Source: Rheinheimera mesophila
GTDB taxonomy: Bacteria > Pseudomonadota > Gammaproteobacteria > Enterobacterales > Alteromonadaceae
NCBI RefSeq assembly: GCF_000986865.1
Contig: NZ_LAVS01000086.1
Span: 1 to 64,000, forward strand
DNA: 64,000 bases
Direction of reading: 5' to 3'
The translations under genes were made by a program, and so were the position numbers. Positions 54,676 to 64,000 of this stretch are shown in pieces (the first letter of the stretch is position 1; the number at the start of each line of letters is the position of its first letter). The notes under the pieces were generated by a model that was given only the letters and a program-made list of their open reading frames with translations, did no database searches and was not told the origin of the DNA.

Positions 54676-55419
54676 TCAAACAGAGGAAAGGGCGTGAAAG
54701 TGCAATTGCCAGCGATCTGCTGACACATCCAAATAAGAACTCTGGCTGTACCAGTCGCCTAACACATAGCGTTGTGCTGCGCTGCCATCGACTAACTGCA
54801 ACTGGTGCACAGCAGGTCTGTGGGTATGGCCATGAATTAAACGCCGTACCTGATGCTGCTCCATGACTTTAGGGACTTCATCTGGTGTGACGTCCATAAT
54901 GTCAGCAGTTTTACCCTGTTTATCCATTGCACTGACCCGACGTGCTTTACGAGCTAAATGCTGCCGGTACCATAAGGGCAGCGATAAGATTAACTTTTGC
55001 CACCATTTTTGATCCCACCAGGCCCGAAACTTCTGATAACCAATATCCAGAGTGCAAAGCGAATCACCGTGCATCAATAAAGTGGGGGCGCCATACAAAT
55101 CGATCACAGTCAGAGGCGCCAGCAATTGCATGCCAGAGCGCTTAGCAAATTTTTTACCGAGCAAAAAGTCGCGGTTGCCATGACAAAAATAAACCGGCAC
55201 CGCCTGCGCTGTTAACGCCTGGATGGCGGTAGCCACCTCAGTCAGCAGAGGCGAGGGGTTATCATCACCAATCCAGACCTCGAATAAATCGCCCAGAATA
55301 TACAGGGCATCCGCATTGGTTGCCTTTTGCTGTAAAAAAAGCAAAAACGCCGCAGTGATATCCGGGCGTTGTTCGCTTAAATGTAGATCGGCAATAAAAA
55401 GGCTGTGGCCTTTAGCCAT
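54676..55419 (-). CDS. lpxH: UDP-2,3-diacylglucosamine diphosphatase
   Basis: Hydrolyses UDP-diacylglucosamine to lipid X, a step in lipid A synthesis. 247 residues from ATG 55419, which overlaps the ppiB stop (ATGGCTAA). Calcineurin-like metal motifs in order: [37 protein letters not shown] and IHGHTHRP. ppiB-lpxH is a conserved pair, divergent from cysS. Confidence 0.96.
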   Translation of the reverse strand: MAKGHSLFIADLHLSEQRPDITAAFLLFLQQKATNADALYILGDLFEVWIGDDNPSPLLTEVATAIQALTAQAVPVYFCHGNRDFLLGKKFAKRSGMQLLAPLTVIDLYGAPTLLMHGDSLCTLDIGYQKFRAWWDQKWWQKLILSLPLWYRQHLARKARRVSAMDKQGKTADIMDVTPDEVPKVMEQHQVRRLIHGHTHRPAVHQLQLVDGSAAQRYVLGDWYSQSSYLDVSADRWQLHFHALSSV

Positions 55420-55906
55420 GGATTTCTGCTTTTTCAATGATCACGGCATCATTGGGGACATCGGCATGACCAAACTTGCGGCCTGTCGACACAGTTTTGA
55501 TTTTATTGACCACATCCATGCCTTCGACCACTTCACCAAAAACACAGTAGCCCCAGCCTTGTGACGTCTCTGAGCTGAAATCTAAAAAGTCGTTATTGGC
55601 GACATTGATAAAAAACTGACAGGTTGCAGAATGTGGATCGCTGGTGCGCGCCATAGCGATAGTGCCGGTTTTATTTGACACTCTGTTATTGGCTTCGTTT
55701 TTTATGGTTTTTCCGGTTTCTTTTTGTTCCATATCCACAGTAAAGCCACCGCCCTGGATCATAAAGCCATTGATCACACGGTGGAAAATAGTGTTATCGT
55801 AAAAACCTTCTTTGACGTAATTCAGGAAGTTTTCTACTGTTGCTGGGGCTTTGTCGGCGAATAACGCCAGTTTAATAACACCGAAATTGGTATGTAAGCT
55901 AACCAT
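55412..55906 (-). CDS. ppiB: Peptidyl-prolyl cis-trans isomerase B (cyclophilin)
   Basis: Cytosolic cyclophilin speeding proline isomerisation. 164 residues without a signal peptide: [35 protein letters not shown] (catalytic Arg), [17 protein letters not shown] and [15 protein letters not shown]. Head of the ppiB-lpxH-miaE set; divergent from cysS with 174 bases between. Confidence 0.96.
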   Translation of the reverse strand: MVSLHTNFGVIKLALFADKAPATVENFLNYVKEGFYDNTIFHRVINGFMIQGGGFTVDMEQKETGKTIKNEANNRVSNKTGTIAMARTSDPHSATCQFFINVANNDFLDFSSETSQGWGYCVFGEVVEGMDVVNKIKTVSTGRKFGHADVPNDAVIIEKAEIHG

Positions 55907-56080
55907 GATGATCTCCTCAAGCTTAAAAACGGCGATAGTGTACCGCAGCTATGTCCTATACCCAAGTATCTTCATGACGCAGCCCGTGGTAAATCACAAA
56001 GCGAGGATAGCTCAAGGCTGTTGCTGATGTTACACTGTCACGCTTTGTGACTGCCGTTTTGATGATTTTCCGAGGAGCCC

Positions 56081-57460
56081 ATGCTACAGATTTTTAATAC
56101 CCTGACCCGTAAAAAAGAGCCTTTTGTGCCTTTAGTGCCTGGCAAAGTTTCTATGTATGTCTGCGGCATCACTATTTATGATTTCTGTCATGTCGGCCAC
56201 GCCCGCACTTATGTGGCTTTTGACGTGATGAACCGTTACTTACGTTTTAGCGGTTATGACGTCACTTATGTGCGTAACATCACAGATGTAGACGACAAAA
56301 TTATCAAAAGAGCCAATGAAAATGGCGAAAGCTGTGACGCGTTAACCGCCCGTTATACCATAGCTATGCACGAAGATTTTAACGCATTGGGGTTAATGCC
56401 AGCCGATATTGAACCTCGTGTTACTACCCATATGGCGGAAATCATTGAGCTGATTGAAACCTTAGTGGCGAAAGGTTACGCCTACATTGCCTCTGATGGC
56501 GATGTGCTGTTTGACGTCAGCAAATATGCTGCCTATGGTCAGCTCAGCCAGCAGAATCTGGAGATGCTGCAATCCGGTGCCCGGGTAGAAATTGATCAGG
56601 CTAAAGACGATCCATTGGATTTTGTGTTGTGGAAAATGGCCAAACCCAATGAACCACGCTGGTCATCGCCCTGGGGCGAGGGCCGTCCTGGCTGGCATAT
56701 CGAATGTTCGGCCATGAGTGCCAAGCATTTAGGTACGCATTTTGATATTCACGGCGGTGGTTCAGATTTACAGTTCCCGCACCATGAAAACGAAATCGCT
56801 CAGTCCTGCTGCGCCCATGACACACCTTACGTCAATACCTGGATCCATACAGGTATGGTGCAGGTGGATAAAGAAAAGATGTCTAAATCTTTGGGCAACT
56901 TTTTTACGGTCAAAGATGTGCTGGCTGATTATAACGCCGAGGCTGTGCGTTATTTCCTGATCTCCAGCCATTATCGCAGTCAGTTAAACTACTCGGCGGA
57001 AAACCTGCTGCAGGCCCATTCTGCTTTAGGCCGTTTGTACACCGCCTTACGGGACGTGACTCCGGCGACAGAGGTCGACCTGGACAACGACTATGTGAAA
57101 ACTTTCCGCGCTGCTATGGATGACGATTTTAATACAGCGCTGGCTTTGCCTGTGTTGTTTGAACTGGCGCGTGATATCAATAAAGAAAAAGCGACAGATC
57201 CAGTCAAAGCTTCACAACTTGCTGCCTTACTGATCAAACTCGGTGGGGTCATGGGTATTTTGCAGGGGGATGCTGAAGCCTTTTTACAATCGGGCACAGA
57301 TTCAGACGATGTGGCAGAGATTGAAGCCTTGATCGCTGAGCGTAATGCGGCACGCGCGAACAAAAACTGGGCTGCAGCCGATGCGGCCCGTGATGCTTTG
57401 ATAGCGAAGGGGATTATTCTGGAAGATAAGGCGGGTGTGACAACCTGGCGTCGGGGTTAA
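56081..57460 (+). CDS. cysS: Cysteinyl-tRNA synthetase
   Basis: Class I synthetase, 459 residues. HIGH-type motif CHVGHART within [18 protein letters not shown], zinc-site Cys/His residues (C28, ECSAM, HHENE), KMSKS in [11 protein letters not shown], and the C-terminal DALR/anticodon region ending in Ala-rich helices. GAGGAG precedes the ATG. Convergent with folD across a terminator. Confidence 0.97.
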   Translation: MLQIFNTLTRKKEPFVPLVPGKVSMYVCGITIYDFCHVGHARTYVAFDVMNRYLRFSGYDVTYVRNITDVDDKIIKRANENGESCDALTARYTIAMHEDFNALGLMPADIEPRVTTHMAEIIELIETLVAKGYAYIASDGDVLFDVSKYAAYGQLSQQNLEMLQSGARVEIDQAKDDPLDFVLWKMAKPNEPRWSSPWGEGRPGWHIECSAMSAKHLGTHFDIHGGGSDLQFPHHENEIAQSCCAHDTPYVNTWIHTGMVQVDKEKMSKSLGNFFTVKDVLADYNAEAVRYFLISSHYRSQLNYSAENLLQAHSALGRLYTALRDVTPATEVDLDNDYVKTFRAAMDDDFNTALALPVLFELARDINKEKATDPVKASQLAALLIKLGGVMGILQGDAEAFLQSGTDSDDVAEIEALIAERNAARANKNWAAADAARDALIAKGIILEDKAGVTTWRRG

Positions 57461-57472
57461 TCATCTGCAACA

Positions 57473-57500
57473 AAAAGGGGCGGACTTTTAGCTCTGCCCC
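57473..57500 (-). terminator. Terminator of folD
   Basis: GGGGCAGA/TCCGCCCC stem on the minus strand (one G-U pair) followed by TTTTTG. Confidence 0.8.
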
Positions 57501-57525
57501 ATGTCTGAATCTTGCCATGATCTGA

Positions 57526-58383
57526 TTACTGATCGTGGAATTGCTCGCACGCTTCCAACGTATTTTCAATCAGACAGGCGACCGTCATAGGGCCAACACC
57601 ACCTGGTACAGGTGTAATAAAACGCGCATGCTGTTTGGCTTTGTCAAATTCAACATCACCCACCAGTTTACCGGACTCCAAACGGTTGATACCGACATCA
57701 ATCACCAGTGCACCGGGTTTGATCCAGTCACCCGGAATAAATTCAGGCTTACCTACAGCCACTACCACTAAATCAGCGCGGCGGACATGCTGCTCAAGCT
57801 GTTTGGTGAACTTATGACATACCGTTGTAGTGCAACCGGCCAATAACAGCTCCAGCGCCATTGGGCGGCCGACAATATTGGACGCTCCGACCACTACCGC
57901 ATCCATACCACGGATTTGAATTCCGGTGCTTTGCAGCAGTTTAATGATACCTTTGGGCGTGCAAGGGCGCAGCGCAGGCATACGCTGAGCTAAACGGCCT
58001 ATATTGTACGGATGGAAACCATCGACATCTTTCAGAGGATGAATGCGTTCCAGAATAGCCGAAGCGTCTAAACCTGCTGGCAGAGGCAATTGCACCAGAA
58101 TACCGTCTACTTTGTTATCTGCATTTAAGCTGTCAATTAATTCAAATAACTCTTGCTGACTGGTGCTTGCTGGTAAGTCATAAGAAAAGGATTCAAAACC
58201 GACTTCTTCGCAGGCTTTACGTTTACTGCCTACATACACCTGAGAGGCAGCATCCATACCTACCAGTACCACGGCCAGGCCTGGGGCTCTTTTTCCTGCG
58301 GCAAGGCGTTGCTGAACCCTTAATGCGACCTGTTGACGGGTAGATTGAGCTACCGCTTTGCCATCTATGATTTGTGCTGCCAT
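57526..58383 (-). CDS. folD: Methylenetetrahydrofolate dehydrogenase/cyclohydrolase
   Basis: Bifunctional NADP enzyme interconverting 5,10-methylene-THF and 10-formyl-THF. 285 residues: [20 protein letters not shown] with catalytic Lys, [26 protein letters not shown] and the terminal [20 protein letters not shown] tRNA operon follows on the other strand; the 240-base gap 58384-58626 holds the tRNA promoter and nothing else recognised. Confidence 0.97.
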   Translation of the reverse strand: MAAQIIDGKAVAQSTRQQVALRVQQRLAAGKRAPGLAVVLVGMDAASQVYVGSKRKACEEVGFESFSYDLPASTSQQELFELIDSLNADNKVDGILVQLPLPAGLDASAILERIHPLKDVDGFHPYNIGRLAQRMPALRPCTPKGIIKLLQSTGIQIRGMDAVVVGASNIVGRPMALELLLAGCTTTVCHKFTKQLEQHVRRADLVVVAVGKPEFIPGDWIKPGALVIDVGINRLESGKLVGDVEFDKAKQHARFITPVPGGVGPMTVACLIENTLEACEQFHDQ

Positions 58384-58568
58384 AAAACTGCTCTGTTGAC
58401 CTGAAATCGAAGGATTTGTATTTTCGCACAGCTACGCCAGAGAGGCCAAGCAGATCAGTTTAACGAAGCTAAAAAGTTAAAAAATCAGTATATTTTTCTG
58501 CTGCGGAACCCTTTTGTAGTAAATGGGTTCAAATATTAAGCAATCAGTTTTTTAGCTGAAAAAAAGGT

Positions 58569-58597
58569 TTGACGCTCTGGGGCTTGGGCTGTAATAT
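58569..58597 (+). promoter_or_regulatory. Promoter of the tRNA operon
   Basis: TTGACG, 17-base spacer, TAATAT, then the GC-rich discriminator CCGCCCCG before the likely start near 58604. This is close to consensus and of the stringently controlled stable-RNA type. Confidence 0.85.
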
Positions 58598-58626
58598 TCC
58601 GCCCCGTTGCAGTAGTGTAGCGAAGT

Positions 58627-58703
58627 CGGTGATTAGCGCAGCTTGGTAGCGCACTTGGTTTGGGTCCAAGGGGTCGCAAGTTCGAATCTTGCATCACCGA
58701 CCA
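58627..58703 (+). tRNA. tRNA-Pro(TGG), copy 1
   Basis: 77 bases with encoded CCA. Acceptor CGGTGAT/ATCACCG, D-arm with GCGCAGCTTGGTAGCGC, anticodon loop TTTGGGT (anticodon TGG), T-arm with GTTCGAATC. Identical to the fourth gene of the cluster. Confidence 0.97.
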
Positions 58704-58731
58704 TCTAGAGAGCCTAACGGCCTCGAATTTG

Positions 58732-58808
<77 letters not shown>

Positions 58809-58837
58809 TTGCAACAAAGAAGTTAAAGTTCTACCGT

Positions 58838-58914
58838 GGTGGCTGTAGCTCAGTTGGTAGAGTCCCGGATTGTGATTCCGGTTGTCGTGGGTTCGAGCCC
58901 CATCAGCCACCCCA
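58838..58914 (+). tRNA. tRNA-His(GTG)
   Basis: 77 bases including the encoded G-1 opposite C73 and the CCA end. Anticodon loop TTGTGAT (GTG) on a CCGGA/TCCGG stem. The extra 5' G is the histidine identity mark. Confidence 0.97.
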
Positions 58915-58934
58915 TTGAAGACAGTTCTATATGT

Positions 58935-59011
58935 CGGTGATTAGCGCAGCTTGGTAGCGCACTTGGTTTGGGTCCAAGGGGTCGCAAGTTCGAATCTTGC
59001 ATCACCGACCA
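58935..59011 (+). tRNA. tRNA-Pro(TGG), copy 2
   Basis: Same 77-base sequence as copy 1; the identity also covers a few flanking bases (T before, TCT after the CCA). A recent duplication or gene conversion is likely. Confidence 0.97.
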
Positions 59012-59030
59012 TCTTCTTCTAAATACAATA

Positions 59031-59051
59031 ACAGCAGCAATGCTGTTTTTT
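59031..59051 (+). terminator. Terminator of the tRNA operon
   Basis: ACAGCA-GCAA-TGCTGT stem with TTTTTT, 20 bases after the last tRNA. Confidence 0.88.
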
Positions 59052-59157
59052 GCTTTTTGGCGTTCTGAAACATTTCCATATCACAGCTCCCGCTTGTAGT
59101 TACTGCTTATGCAAAGCTTGGGCTGTTGCTTGATCAGAGTCTGTTATTGTAGGTATA

Positions 59158-59181
59158 AAAAAGCCTGCACGGGGCAGGCTT
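59158..59181 (-). terminator. Terminator of fadE
   Basis: Minus strand AAGCCTGCC-CCGT-GCAGGCTT then TTTTAT, 20 bases after the fadE stop. Confidence 0.85.
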
Positions 59182-59200
59182 GTTTACCAGTTGATATCGT

Positions 59201-61663
59201 TTAGGCCGCAGCAGACTTAGCTTTTGGCTTTGTATCAAATAATGATTTGTCTGCAGCCAGGTCCAGTGGATCAAAATCATCGACGTTAATGGTATGCAGA
59301 CGGCCTTGTTCAGCCACACGCAGTTTCTCTGCTTCTGCCTCGGTGATCACACCCAGCTCTAAGCCCAGAGCAGCCACTTCGTGTAAGCGGAAGAAAGGCA
59401 GACGTTTATTGGCCGCGTGCACCACTTTATCGAAGATAGGTTCTGCAGCCAGAATATCGGTCAGGGCTTTTTCAACCAAACCGATTTGATTGTTCGGCTC
59501 CAGTGTCATGTACAGGTTGGTAGCCAAACGACTGCGCGCCTCGCAAGGAGTTTGCATGATACGTGATACCTGGTGATCCAACTGATCTGAAGGTTTACGT
59601 AAAGTGCGACCCCAGGGGAATAACAGCTTGCCCAATACCGCGCCTACGATACGATTCGGGAAGTTATCCAGCATTTCATCCAAAGCCACCTGCGCTTTGT
59701 GCAGGTTATCTTCACATGCCCATTGCACTAAAGGTAAGTCCTGAGCCGGACGGCCATCGTCGTTAAAACGCTTCAGCACGGCAGAAGTCAGGTATAACAT
59801 CGATAACATATCACCTAAACGGGCGGAGATACGTTCACGGCGTTTTAAGTCGCCACCCATAGTACCCATAGCCACATCAGACATTAATGCCAACGCAGCG
59901 CTGTATCTGTTCATTTGTTTGTAGTACTTCGCTGTAGCATCTGCATAGGGGCTGGCAGAGAAGGCAGAATTACTTAAACCTAACCATAAAGCACGGAAGA
60001 AGTTGCTGATGCTAAAACCGATATGGCCAAACAAAGCACGGTCAAAAGCAGTGACTGCAGCACGTTCATCTTCTAAACCAGCAGCTTGCAGTTCAGCTAA
60101 GACAAAAGGATGACAACGAATAGCGCCCTGACCATAAATAATCATATTACGGGTCAGAATGTTGGCACCCTCTACTGTGATCGCCACAGGAGCACCCTGA
60201 TAACCACGGGCTAAATAGTTGTTCGGGCCCATACAGATGCCTTTACCACCGTGGATATCCATCGCATCAATAATGGCCTGACGCATACGCTCTGTCATAT
60301 GGAACTTGGTAATAGCCGAGATCACTGACGGCTTCTCGCCTAAATCGATAGAGCCGACGGACATTGTCGTTGAAGCTTCCGCCATGTAGGCATAACCACC
60401 AATACGGGCTAAGGCTTCTTCAATACCTTCCATTTTACCAATAGGCAGTTTGAACTGACGACGGATCCGGGCATAAGCACCGGTTAACAGTGCCGCAGCT
60501 TTGATCCCGCCTGTGCTGTTTGAAGGCAGCGTAATAGCACGGCCAACCGACAAACATTCCACCAACATGCGCCAGCCCTGACCTGCCATCTTAGGCCCAC
60601 CGATAATGTAATCCAGCGGTACAAAAACGTCCTGGCCTTGTGTTGGACCATTTTGGAATGGTACGTTCAGCGGGAAGTGACGACGACCAATTTTTACACC
60701 CGGCGTTGTGACGGGGATCAGAGCACAAGTGATCCCTAACTCTTTTTTATCCCCTAATAAACCATCCGGATCCTGCATTTTAAAGGCTAAACCTAATACG
60801 GTGGCGATAGGCGCCAACGTGATATACCGCTTATTCCAGGTCAAGCGCATACCGATAATTTCTTTACCTTCCCACTCCCCCTTACAGACAATACCTGTAT
60901 CCGGAATGGCGCCGGCATCAGAGCCTGCTTCCGGACTGGTCAGGGCAAAACAAGGGATTTCTAAACCTTTGGCTAAGCGCGGCAGGTAGTAGTCTTGCTG
61001 CTCTTTGGTGCCATAGTGCTGCAGCAGCTCGCCTGGGCCTAAAGAGTTAGGCACGCCAACAACGCTGGATAACACCATACTTTTGCTGGTTAACTTTTGC
61101 AGTACACAAGACTGAGCATACGCAGAGAATTCCAGACCACCGTATTGCTTTTTGATGATCATGGCGAAAAAGCCTTTGTCTTTCAGGTACTGATAGACCT
61201 CAGGAGATAAATCTGCACGTTCATGCGTGGTATGCCAGTCATCCACCATGGCCAGTAATTCTTCACAAGGACCATCTAAGAAGGCCTGCTCTTCCGCGCT
61301 TAAACGTGGTTTTGGATAATTGTGCAGTTTGTGCCAATCCGGAGTGCCACGGAATAAATCGCCTTCCCACCAAGTGGTACCAGCATCAATAGCTTCTTTT
61401 TCTGTGGTCGACATTTCCGGCATGATTTTACGATACAGTTTTAACAGAGGTTTGGTTAAATACTGTTGACGTATGCTGGCAATATTTAAAGGTAATGCGA
61501 CTGCCAGAAACAGCACCCAACTGACCACACCCACTGTGTCAGTGAACGTTGCCACTGCCAGTAACGCCGCGATCAAGGCGCTAAACATTGTTAAACTTGC
61601 TCTGTGATAGGCCAGCACTGCGACTGTGCTAAGCAAGGCTATCCAAAAAAATAATACATCCAT
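59201..61663 (-). CDS. fadE: Acyl-CoA dehydrogenase FadE
   Basis: First step of fatty-acid beta-oxidation, making trans-2-enoyl-CoA. 820 residues, the usual length of membrane-associated FadE: two or three N-terminal hydrophobic segments (1-70), a linker with [20 protein letters not shown], then the dehydrogenase core ([55 protein letters not shown]) and the C-terminal DUF1974-type extension. AGGAGT precedes the ATG. A FadR-like operator and promoter lie just upstream. Divergent from yafJ. Confidence 0.96.
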   Translation of the reverse strand: MDVLFFWIALLSTVAVLAYHRASLTMFSALIAALLAVATFTDTVGVVSWVLFLAVALPLNIASIRQQYLTKPLLKLYRKIMPEMSTTEKEAIDAGTTWWEGDLFRGTPDWHKLHNYPKPRLSAEEQAFLDGPCEELLAMVDDWHTTHERADLSPEVYQYLKDKGFFAMIIKKQYGGLEFSAYAQSCVLQKLTSKSMVLSSVVGVPNSLGPGELLQHYGTKEQQDYYLPRLAKGLEIPCFALTSPEAGSDAGAIPDTGIVCKGEWEGKEIIGMRLTWNKRYITLAPIATVLGLAFKMQDPDGLLGDKKELGITCALIPVTTPGVKIGRRHFPLNVPFQNGPTQGQDVFVPLDYIIGGPKMAGQGWRMLVECLSVGRAITLPSNSTGGIKAAALLTGAYARIRRQFKLPIGKMEGIEEALARIGGYAYMAEASTTMSVGSIDLGEKPSVISAITKFHMTERMRQAIIDAMDIHGGKGICMGPNNYLARGYQGAPVAITVEGANILTRNMIIYGQGAIRCHPFVLAELQAAGLEDERAAVTAFDRALFGHIGFSISNFFRALWLGLSNSAFSASPYADATAKYYKQMNRYSAALALMSDVAMGTMGGDLKRRERISARLGDMLSMLYLTSAVLKRFNDDGRPAQDLPLVQWACEDNLHKAQVALDEMLDNFPNRIVGAVLGKLLFPWGRTLRKPSDQLDHQVSRIMQTPCEARSRLATNLYMTLEPNNQIGLVEKALTDILAAEPIFDKVVHAANKRLPFFRLHEVAALGLELGVITEAEAEKLRVAEQGRLHTINVDDFDPLDLAADKSLFDTKPKAKSAAA

Positions 61664-61681
61664 AAATTACTCCTGAGAACT

Positions 61682-61696
61682 AGAGGTCAGACCACT
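61682..61696 (-). promoter_or_regulatory. FadR-like operator before fadE
   Basis: Minus strand AGTGGTCTGACCTCT matches the FadR box ACTGGTCNGACCAGT at 11 of the 14 defined positions, with a perfect TGGTCTGACC core. It lies 9 bases downstream of the predicted -10, where FadR would repress fadE in the absence of long-chain acyl-CoA. Confidence 0.65.
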
Positions 61697-61704
61697 GTGG
61701 CTTT

Positions 61705-61733
61705 AGAGTAGTGTGCCTGTTGCAAAGATGCAA
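61705..61733 (-). promoter_or_regulatory. Predicted fadE promoter
   Basis: Minus strand TTGCAT (61733-61728), 17-base spacer, TACTCT (61710-61705), immediately upstream of the FadR-like box. Confidence 0.55.
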
Positions 61734-61823
61734 GTAATTCCTTACTTTGCACATGGATTGAGTGTCAACTTTTGTTGCAGCTTCTGCATCTGACAGGTTT
61801 AACTAGAGGAAACCAGCCGGTTT

Positions 61824-62588
61824 ATGTGTGAGTTATTAGGGATGTCCGCCAACGTGCCCACCGATATCTGTTTTAGTTTTAAAGGCTTAAGAGAGCGTGG
61901 AGGCAAAACAGGTCCGCATAAGGATGGCTGGGGGGTTGCGTTTTATCAGGGCAAAGGGGTCAGCACTTTTAAAGATGCCAATCCGAGCTATCAATCTGAA
62001 ATAGCGCGGCTTATCAGTGATTACCCCATTAAAAGTACGGCTGTGGTGGCGCATATCCGACAAGCCAACAGCGGCGGAGTAGGGCTGGAGAATACCCATC
62101 CTTTTACCCGTACTTTATGGGGGCGTTACTGGACTTATGCCCATAATGGTCAGCTTCAGGGCTTCGAAACCTTGCCGGTCGGACAACATTATGTGGTCGG
62201 TCAGACCGACAGCGAGCATGCATTTTGTTATCTACTCAATGCTCTTGAGCAGCAATTTCCTGTTGCACCTTTGGATATGAAACTGGCTTTTGATCACCTG
62301 GCCTCTTTGTGTCCGGCGCTTCAGCAATTAGGTGTGTTTAACTTATTGATCTCTGATGGTGACTATTTGTTGGCCTATTGCAGCACCAAACTGCATTGGA
62401 TCACCAGAAGAGCGCCTTTTGGTGTCGCTTTGTTGTCCGATATGGACGTGGATATAGATTTTGCCAAAGAAACTACAGAAAAAGATGTGGTGACCATTAT
62501 TGCTACCTTGCCGCTGACCTGCAATGAACAGTGGCAAGAGATGCGTTCCGGCCAGGCGCAATTATTCAGGGCAGGAGAGCCGCAATAA
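61824..62588 (+). CDS. yafJ: Class II glutamine amidotransferase YafJ
   Basis: 254-residue Ntn-type glutaminase: Cys2 nucleophile (MCELLGMSANVPTDI), RGGKTGPHKDGWGVAFYQG, AHIRQANSGGVGLENTHPF and TYAHNGQLQGF. Acceptor of the ammonia and physiological substrate are not known; relatives include amidotransferase domains of wider metabolism. Divergent from fadE, convergent with the DUF3108 gene. Confidence 0.92.
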   Translation: MCELLGMSANVPTDICFSFKGLRERGGKTGPHKDGWGVAFYQGKGVSTFKDANPSYQSEIARLISDYPIKSTAVVAHIRQANSGGVGLENTHPFTRTLWGRYWTYAHNGQLQGFETLPVGQHYVVGQTDSEHAFCYLLNALEQQFPVAPLDMKLAFDHLASLCPALQQLGVFNLLISDGDYLLAYCSTKLHWITRRAPFGVALLSDMDVDIDFAKETTEKDVVTIIATLPLTCNEQWQEMRSGQAQLFRAGEPQ

Positions 62589-62616
62589 ACGGCTCTGTGT
62601 GAGACCTTTTAACGCT

Positions 62617-63342
62617 TTACTCTGCAGCTTTGAAGGTTGCCAGTTGAATATCAAACTGCTCAACGTTATCTTCTGCCTGCCATAACCGCACCAATAAGTA
62701 ATCCAGCTCTGGAGCAACCCAGGCCAGGACTTGTTTATCGGCGCTTGTGCCTGTGCGTTCAATCCGAATGGTTTTTACTTTACCGTAAGGCAGGGATAAC
62801 CACTCTTCGCCTGCTACTTTATAACTGTATTTACGTTCGTCGCCATGACGGTTTAGCACCTGATAGACGAATTCAGTGTTGCCTGCTTTGAGATCCAGAG
62901 CTAATTGATTGTGATAACTCAATGGGTCCAACCATTGCTCATTCCATTGAACAGCTTTGAGTTTTTTAGATTTCTCCACCCTTAATTCTTTGCTGTCCCA
63001 GTTCAGGTTCAGCTCATAATAACGGTTTGGGCCAGAACCTGTGCGCTGCATCACGTAACGGCTGGGTTGAATACGGCCCTCTTTTACAGTGAAAAAAGAC
63101 TGTTCTGAGCGTTTATCTTCGAAAATCAGCCAACTGATATCACTGCTATAGCCGAGCTCATAGCCTTGTTCAGTCGTTTTCAGATAACGCTTAGCCTCGC
63201 CGTGTTTTTTGCCTGAACGCAATACGTTGTAACTGGCCTCAAAGGCTGAGAGTTGGACCGAAGCTGTTGTTGTAGGTTCTTCCGCGAATAAAAGGCTGGA
63301 AAAGAGTAAAAAAAATGACGCACTAAGGCGCCATTTATTCAT
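62617..63342 (-). CDS. DUF3108 exported protein
   Basis: 241 residues from ATG 63342 (ATG 63345 is adjacent), overlapping the purN stop. Signal peptide 1-20 (MNKWRLSASFFLLFSSLLFA), then a beta-rich DUF3108 domain: LSAFEASYNVLRSGKKHGEA, YELGYSSDISWLIFEDKRSE, the YHNQLALDLKAG stretch and LAWVAPELDYLLVRLWQAED. Predicted periplasmic; function unknown. The gene follows purN in many gammaproteobacteria. An upstream extension of 15 residues lies within purN and is rejected. Confidence 0.88.
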   Translation of the reverse strand: MNKWRLSASFFLLFSSLLFAEEPTTTASVQLSAFEASYNVLRSGKKHGEAKRYLKTTEQGYELGYSSDISWLIFEDKRSEQSFFTVKEGRIQPSRYVMQRTGSGPNRYYELNLNWDSKELRVEKSKKLKAVQWNEQWLDPLSYHNQLALDLKAGNTEFVYQVLNRHGDERKYSYKVAGEEWLSLPYGKVKTIRIERTGTSADKQVLAWVAPELDYLLVRLWQAEDNVEQFDIQLATFKAAE

Positions 63343-63985
63343 CATCCTGGTCATTGGCATATCCATGGTCAGATAATAAAAGGCCATCTAACAATGCCTT
63401 ATCTGACTGCTGTTGTAAACGGTTCTGACAAAACCAACGCACAACCAAAGGATAAATCCGGTGTTCCTGTTCATGTACACGCTCTGCGACTGTGTCGGCG
63501 TCATCTTCAGGAAAAATGGGGACTTTGGCTTGTAATATCACAGGCCCACCGTCTAGTTCTGCTGTGACAAAGTGCACGGAACAGCCGTGTTCGGTCTCAC
63601 CGGCATCGATAGCGCGCTGGTGCGTATTTAGCCCCTGATATTTGGGTAACAACGACGGATGGATATTCAGTAAGCGGCCTTGGTAATGCTGAACAAATTC
63701 AGGCGTTAAAATACGCATAAAACCCGCCAGTACCACCAGATCGGGTTGATGCTGATCAATGGTTTCAATCAGCGCCTGATCATAACAAGCTCTGTCAGGA
63801 TAGGCTTTATGATCCAGCACTATCGCTGCAGCGCCGGCTTTTTTGGCCCTCTCCAACCCATAGGCGTTGGCTTTATTCGACAAAACCGCAGTGACTTTCC
63901 CGTCAATAAAGCCAGCACTGCAGGCATCTAAAATAGCCTGCAGATTAGAGCCACTGCCTGAAATCAATACCACTATAGATTTCAT
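63335..63985 (-). CDS. purN: Phosphoribosylglycinamide formyltransferase
   Basis: Third step of purine synthesis, transferring formyl from 10-formyl-THF to GAR. 216 residues: VVLISGSGSNLQAILDAC, LAGFMRILTPEFV, NIHPSLLPKYQGLNTHQRAI (catalytic Asn/His) and GCSVHFVTAELDGGPVILQA with catalytic Asp. The ATG is 15 bases from the window edge; purM is expected just outside but cannot be seen. Overlaps the DUF3108 gene by 8 bases. Confidence 0.96.
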   Translation of the reverse strand: MKSIVVLISGSGSNLQAILDACSAGFIDGKVTAVLSNKANAYGLERAKKAGAAAIVLDHKAYPDRACYDQALIETIDQHQPDLVVLAGFMRILTPEFVQHYQGRLLNIHPSLLPKYQGLNTHQRAIDAGETEHGCSVHFVTAELDGGPVILQAKVPIFPEDDADTVAERVHEQEHRIYPLVVRWFCQNRLQQQSDKALLDGLLLSDHGYANDQDDE

Positions 63986-64000
63986 TGCCGGGTTTAGCCC

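Overview
The window looks like a chromosomal segment of a motile, aerobic gammaproteobacterium of the Alteromonadales/Chromatiaceae type. Gene content and order (ybaM/priC, apt-dnaX-ybaB-recR-htpG...adk, sodB-grxD-rnt-motY, mnmC/fabB, pdxB-asd-fimV-truA-accD-folC-dedD-cvpA-purF, lpxH-ppiB/cysS/folD, fadE) recall Rheinheimera, Alishewanella or Shewanella. I infer a Rheinheimera-like genus from this order; no rRNA is present to prove it. No phage, insertion sequence or CRISPR array was seen. Most of the window is core genome, with a few accessory islands.

Layout. 0-6.3 kb: edge of an EamA transporter, ybaM and comFB, tryptophan 2,3-dioxygenase, then a minus-strand block of HDAC-like deacetylase, priC, yfcA and dinG, the last with a LexA box. 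6.3-12.3 kb: a large TonB-dependent receptor followed by three tightly packed putative 2-oxoglutarate/Fe(II) oxygenases. 12.3-14.8 kb: a TraR/DksA zinc-finger gene divergent from a three-gene RiPP operon. That operon has a signal-peptide-bearing, Lys/Cys-rich precursor with EGKCG motifs, a DUF692/MNIO maturase and a DUF2063 partner, and it matches the HvfABC copper-binding oxazolone/thioamide peptide systems. 14.8-24.5 kb: a small membrane protein, apt, dnaX with a complete programmed -1 frameshift signal, ybaB, recR, heat-shock-type htpG, three 75-bp tandem repeats, a DoxX-ECF sigma-DUF3379 module, and adk. The DoxX module may be the detached membrane and regulatory part of the RiPP system.

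24.6-29.2 kb: MAPEG protein, alpha/beta hydrolase, small heat shock protein, exported thiol peroxidase, a CheC-type response regulator and a PAS-GGDEF cyclase. 29.3-34 kb: the yeaG-yeaH-spoVR stress kinase operon. 34-40 kb: sodB, grxD, rnt, motY, two response-regulator genes (one with an HPt domain) and mnmC. 40-53 kb: fatty-acid synthesis (fabB, accD), PLP and lysine-branch genes (pdxB, asd), polar hub protein FimV, truA, folC, dedD, cvpA and purF. 53-64 kb: a Yip1 membrane protein, miaE, lpxH, ppiB, cysS, folD, a tRNA Pro-Arg-His-Pro operon with a strong promoter, fadE with a FadR-like operator, yafJ, a DUF3108 protein and purN.

Together the window carries DNA replication and repair (dnaX, recR, priC, dinG), tRNA biology (four tRNAs, truA, mnmC, miaE, cysS, rnt), one-carbon and purine metabolism (folC, folD, purF, purN, apt) and fatty-acid metabolism (fabB, accD, fadE). 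The accessory parts with most novelty are the Hvf-like RiPP operon, the DoxX-sigma-DUF3379 insertion, the receptor with three oxygenases, and two families of intergenic structured repeats.
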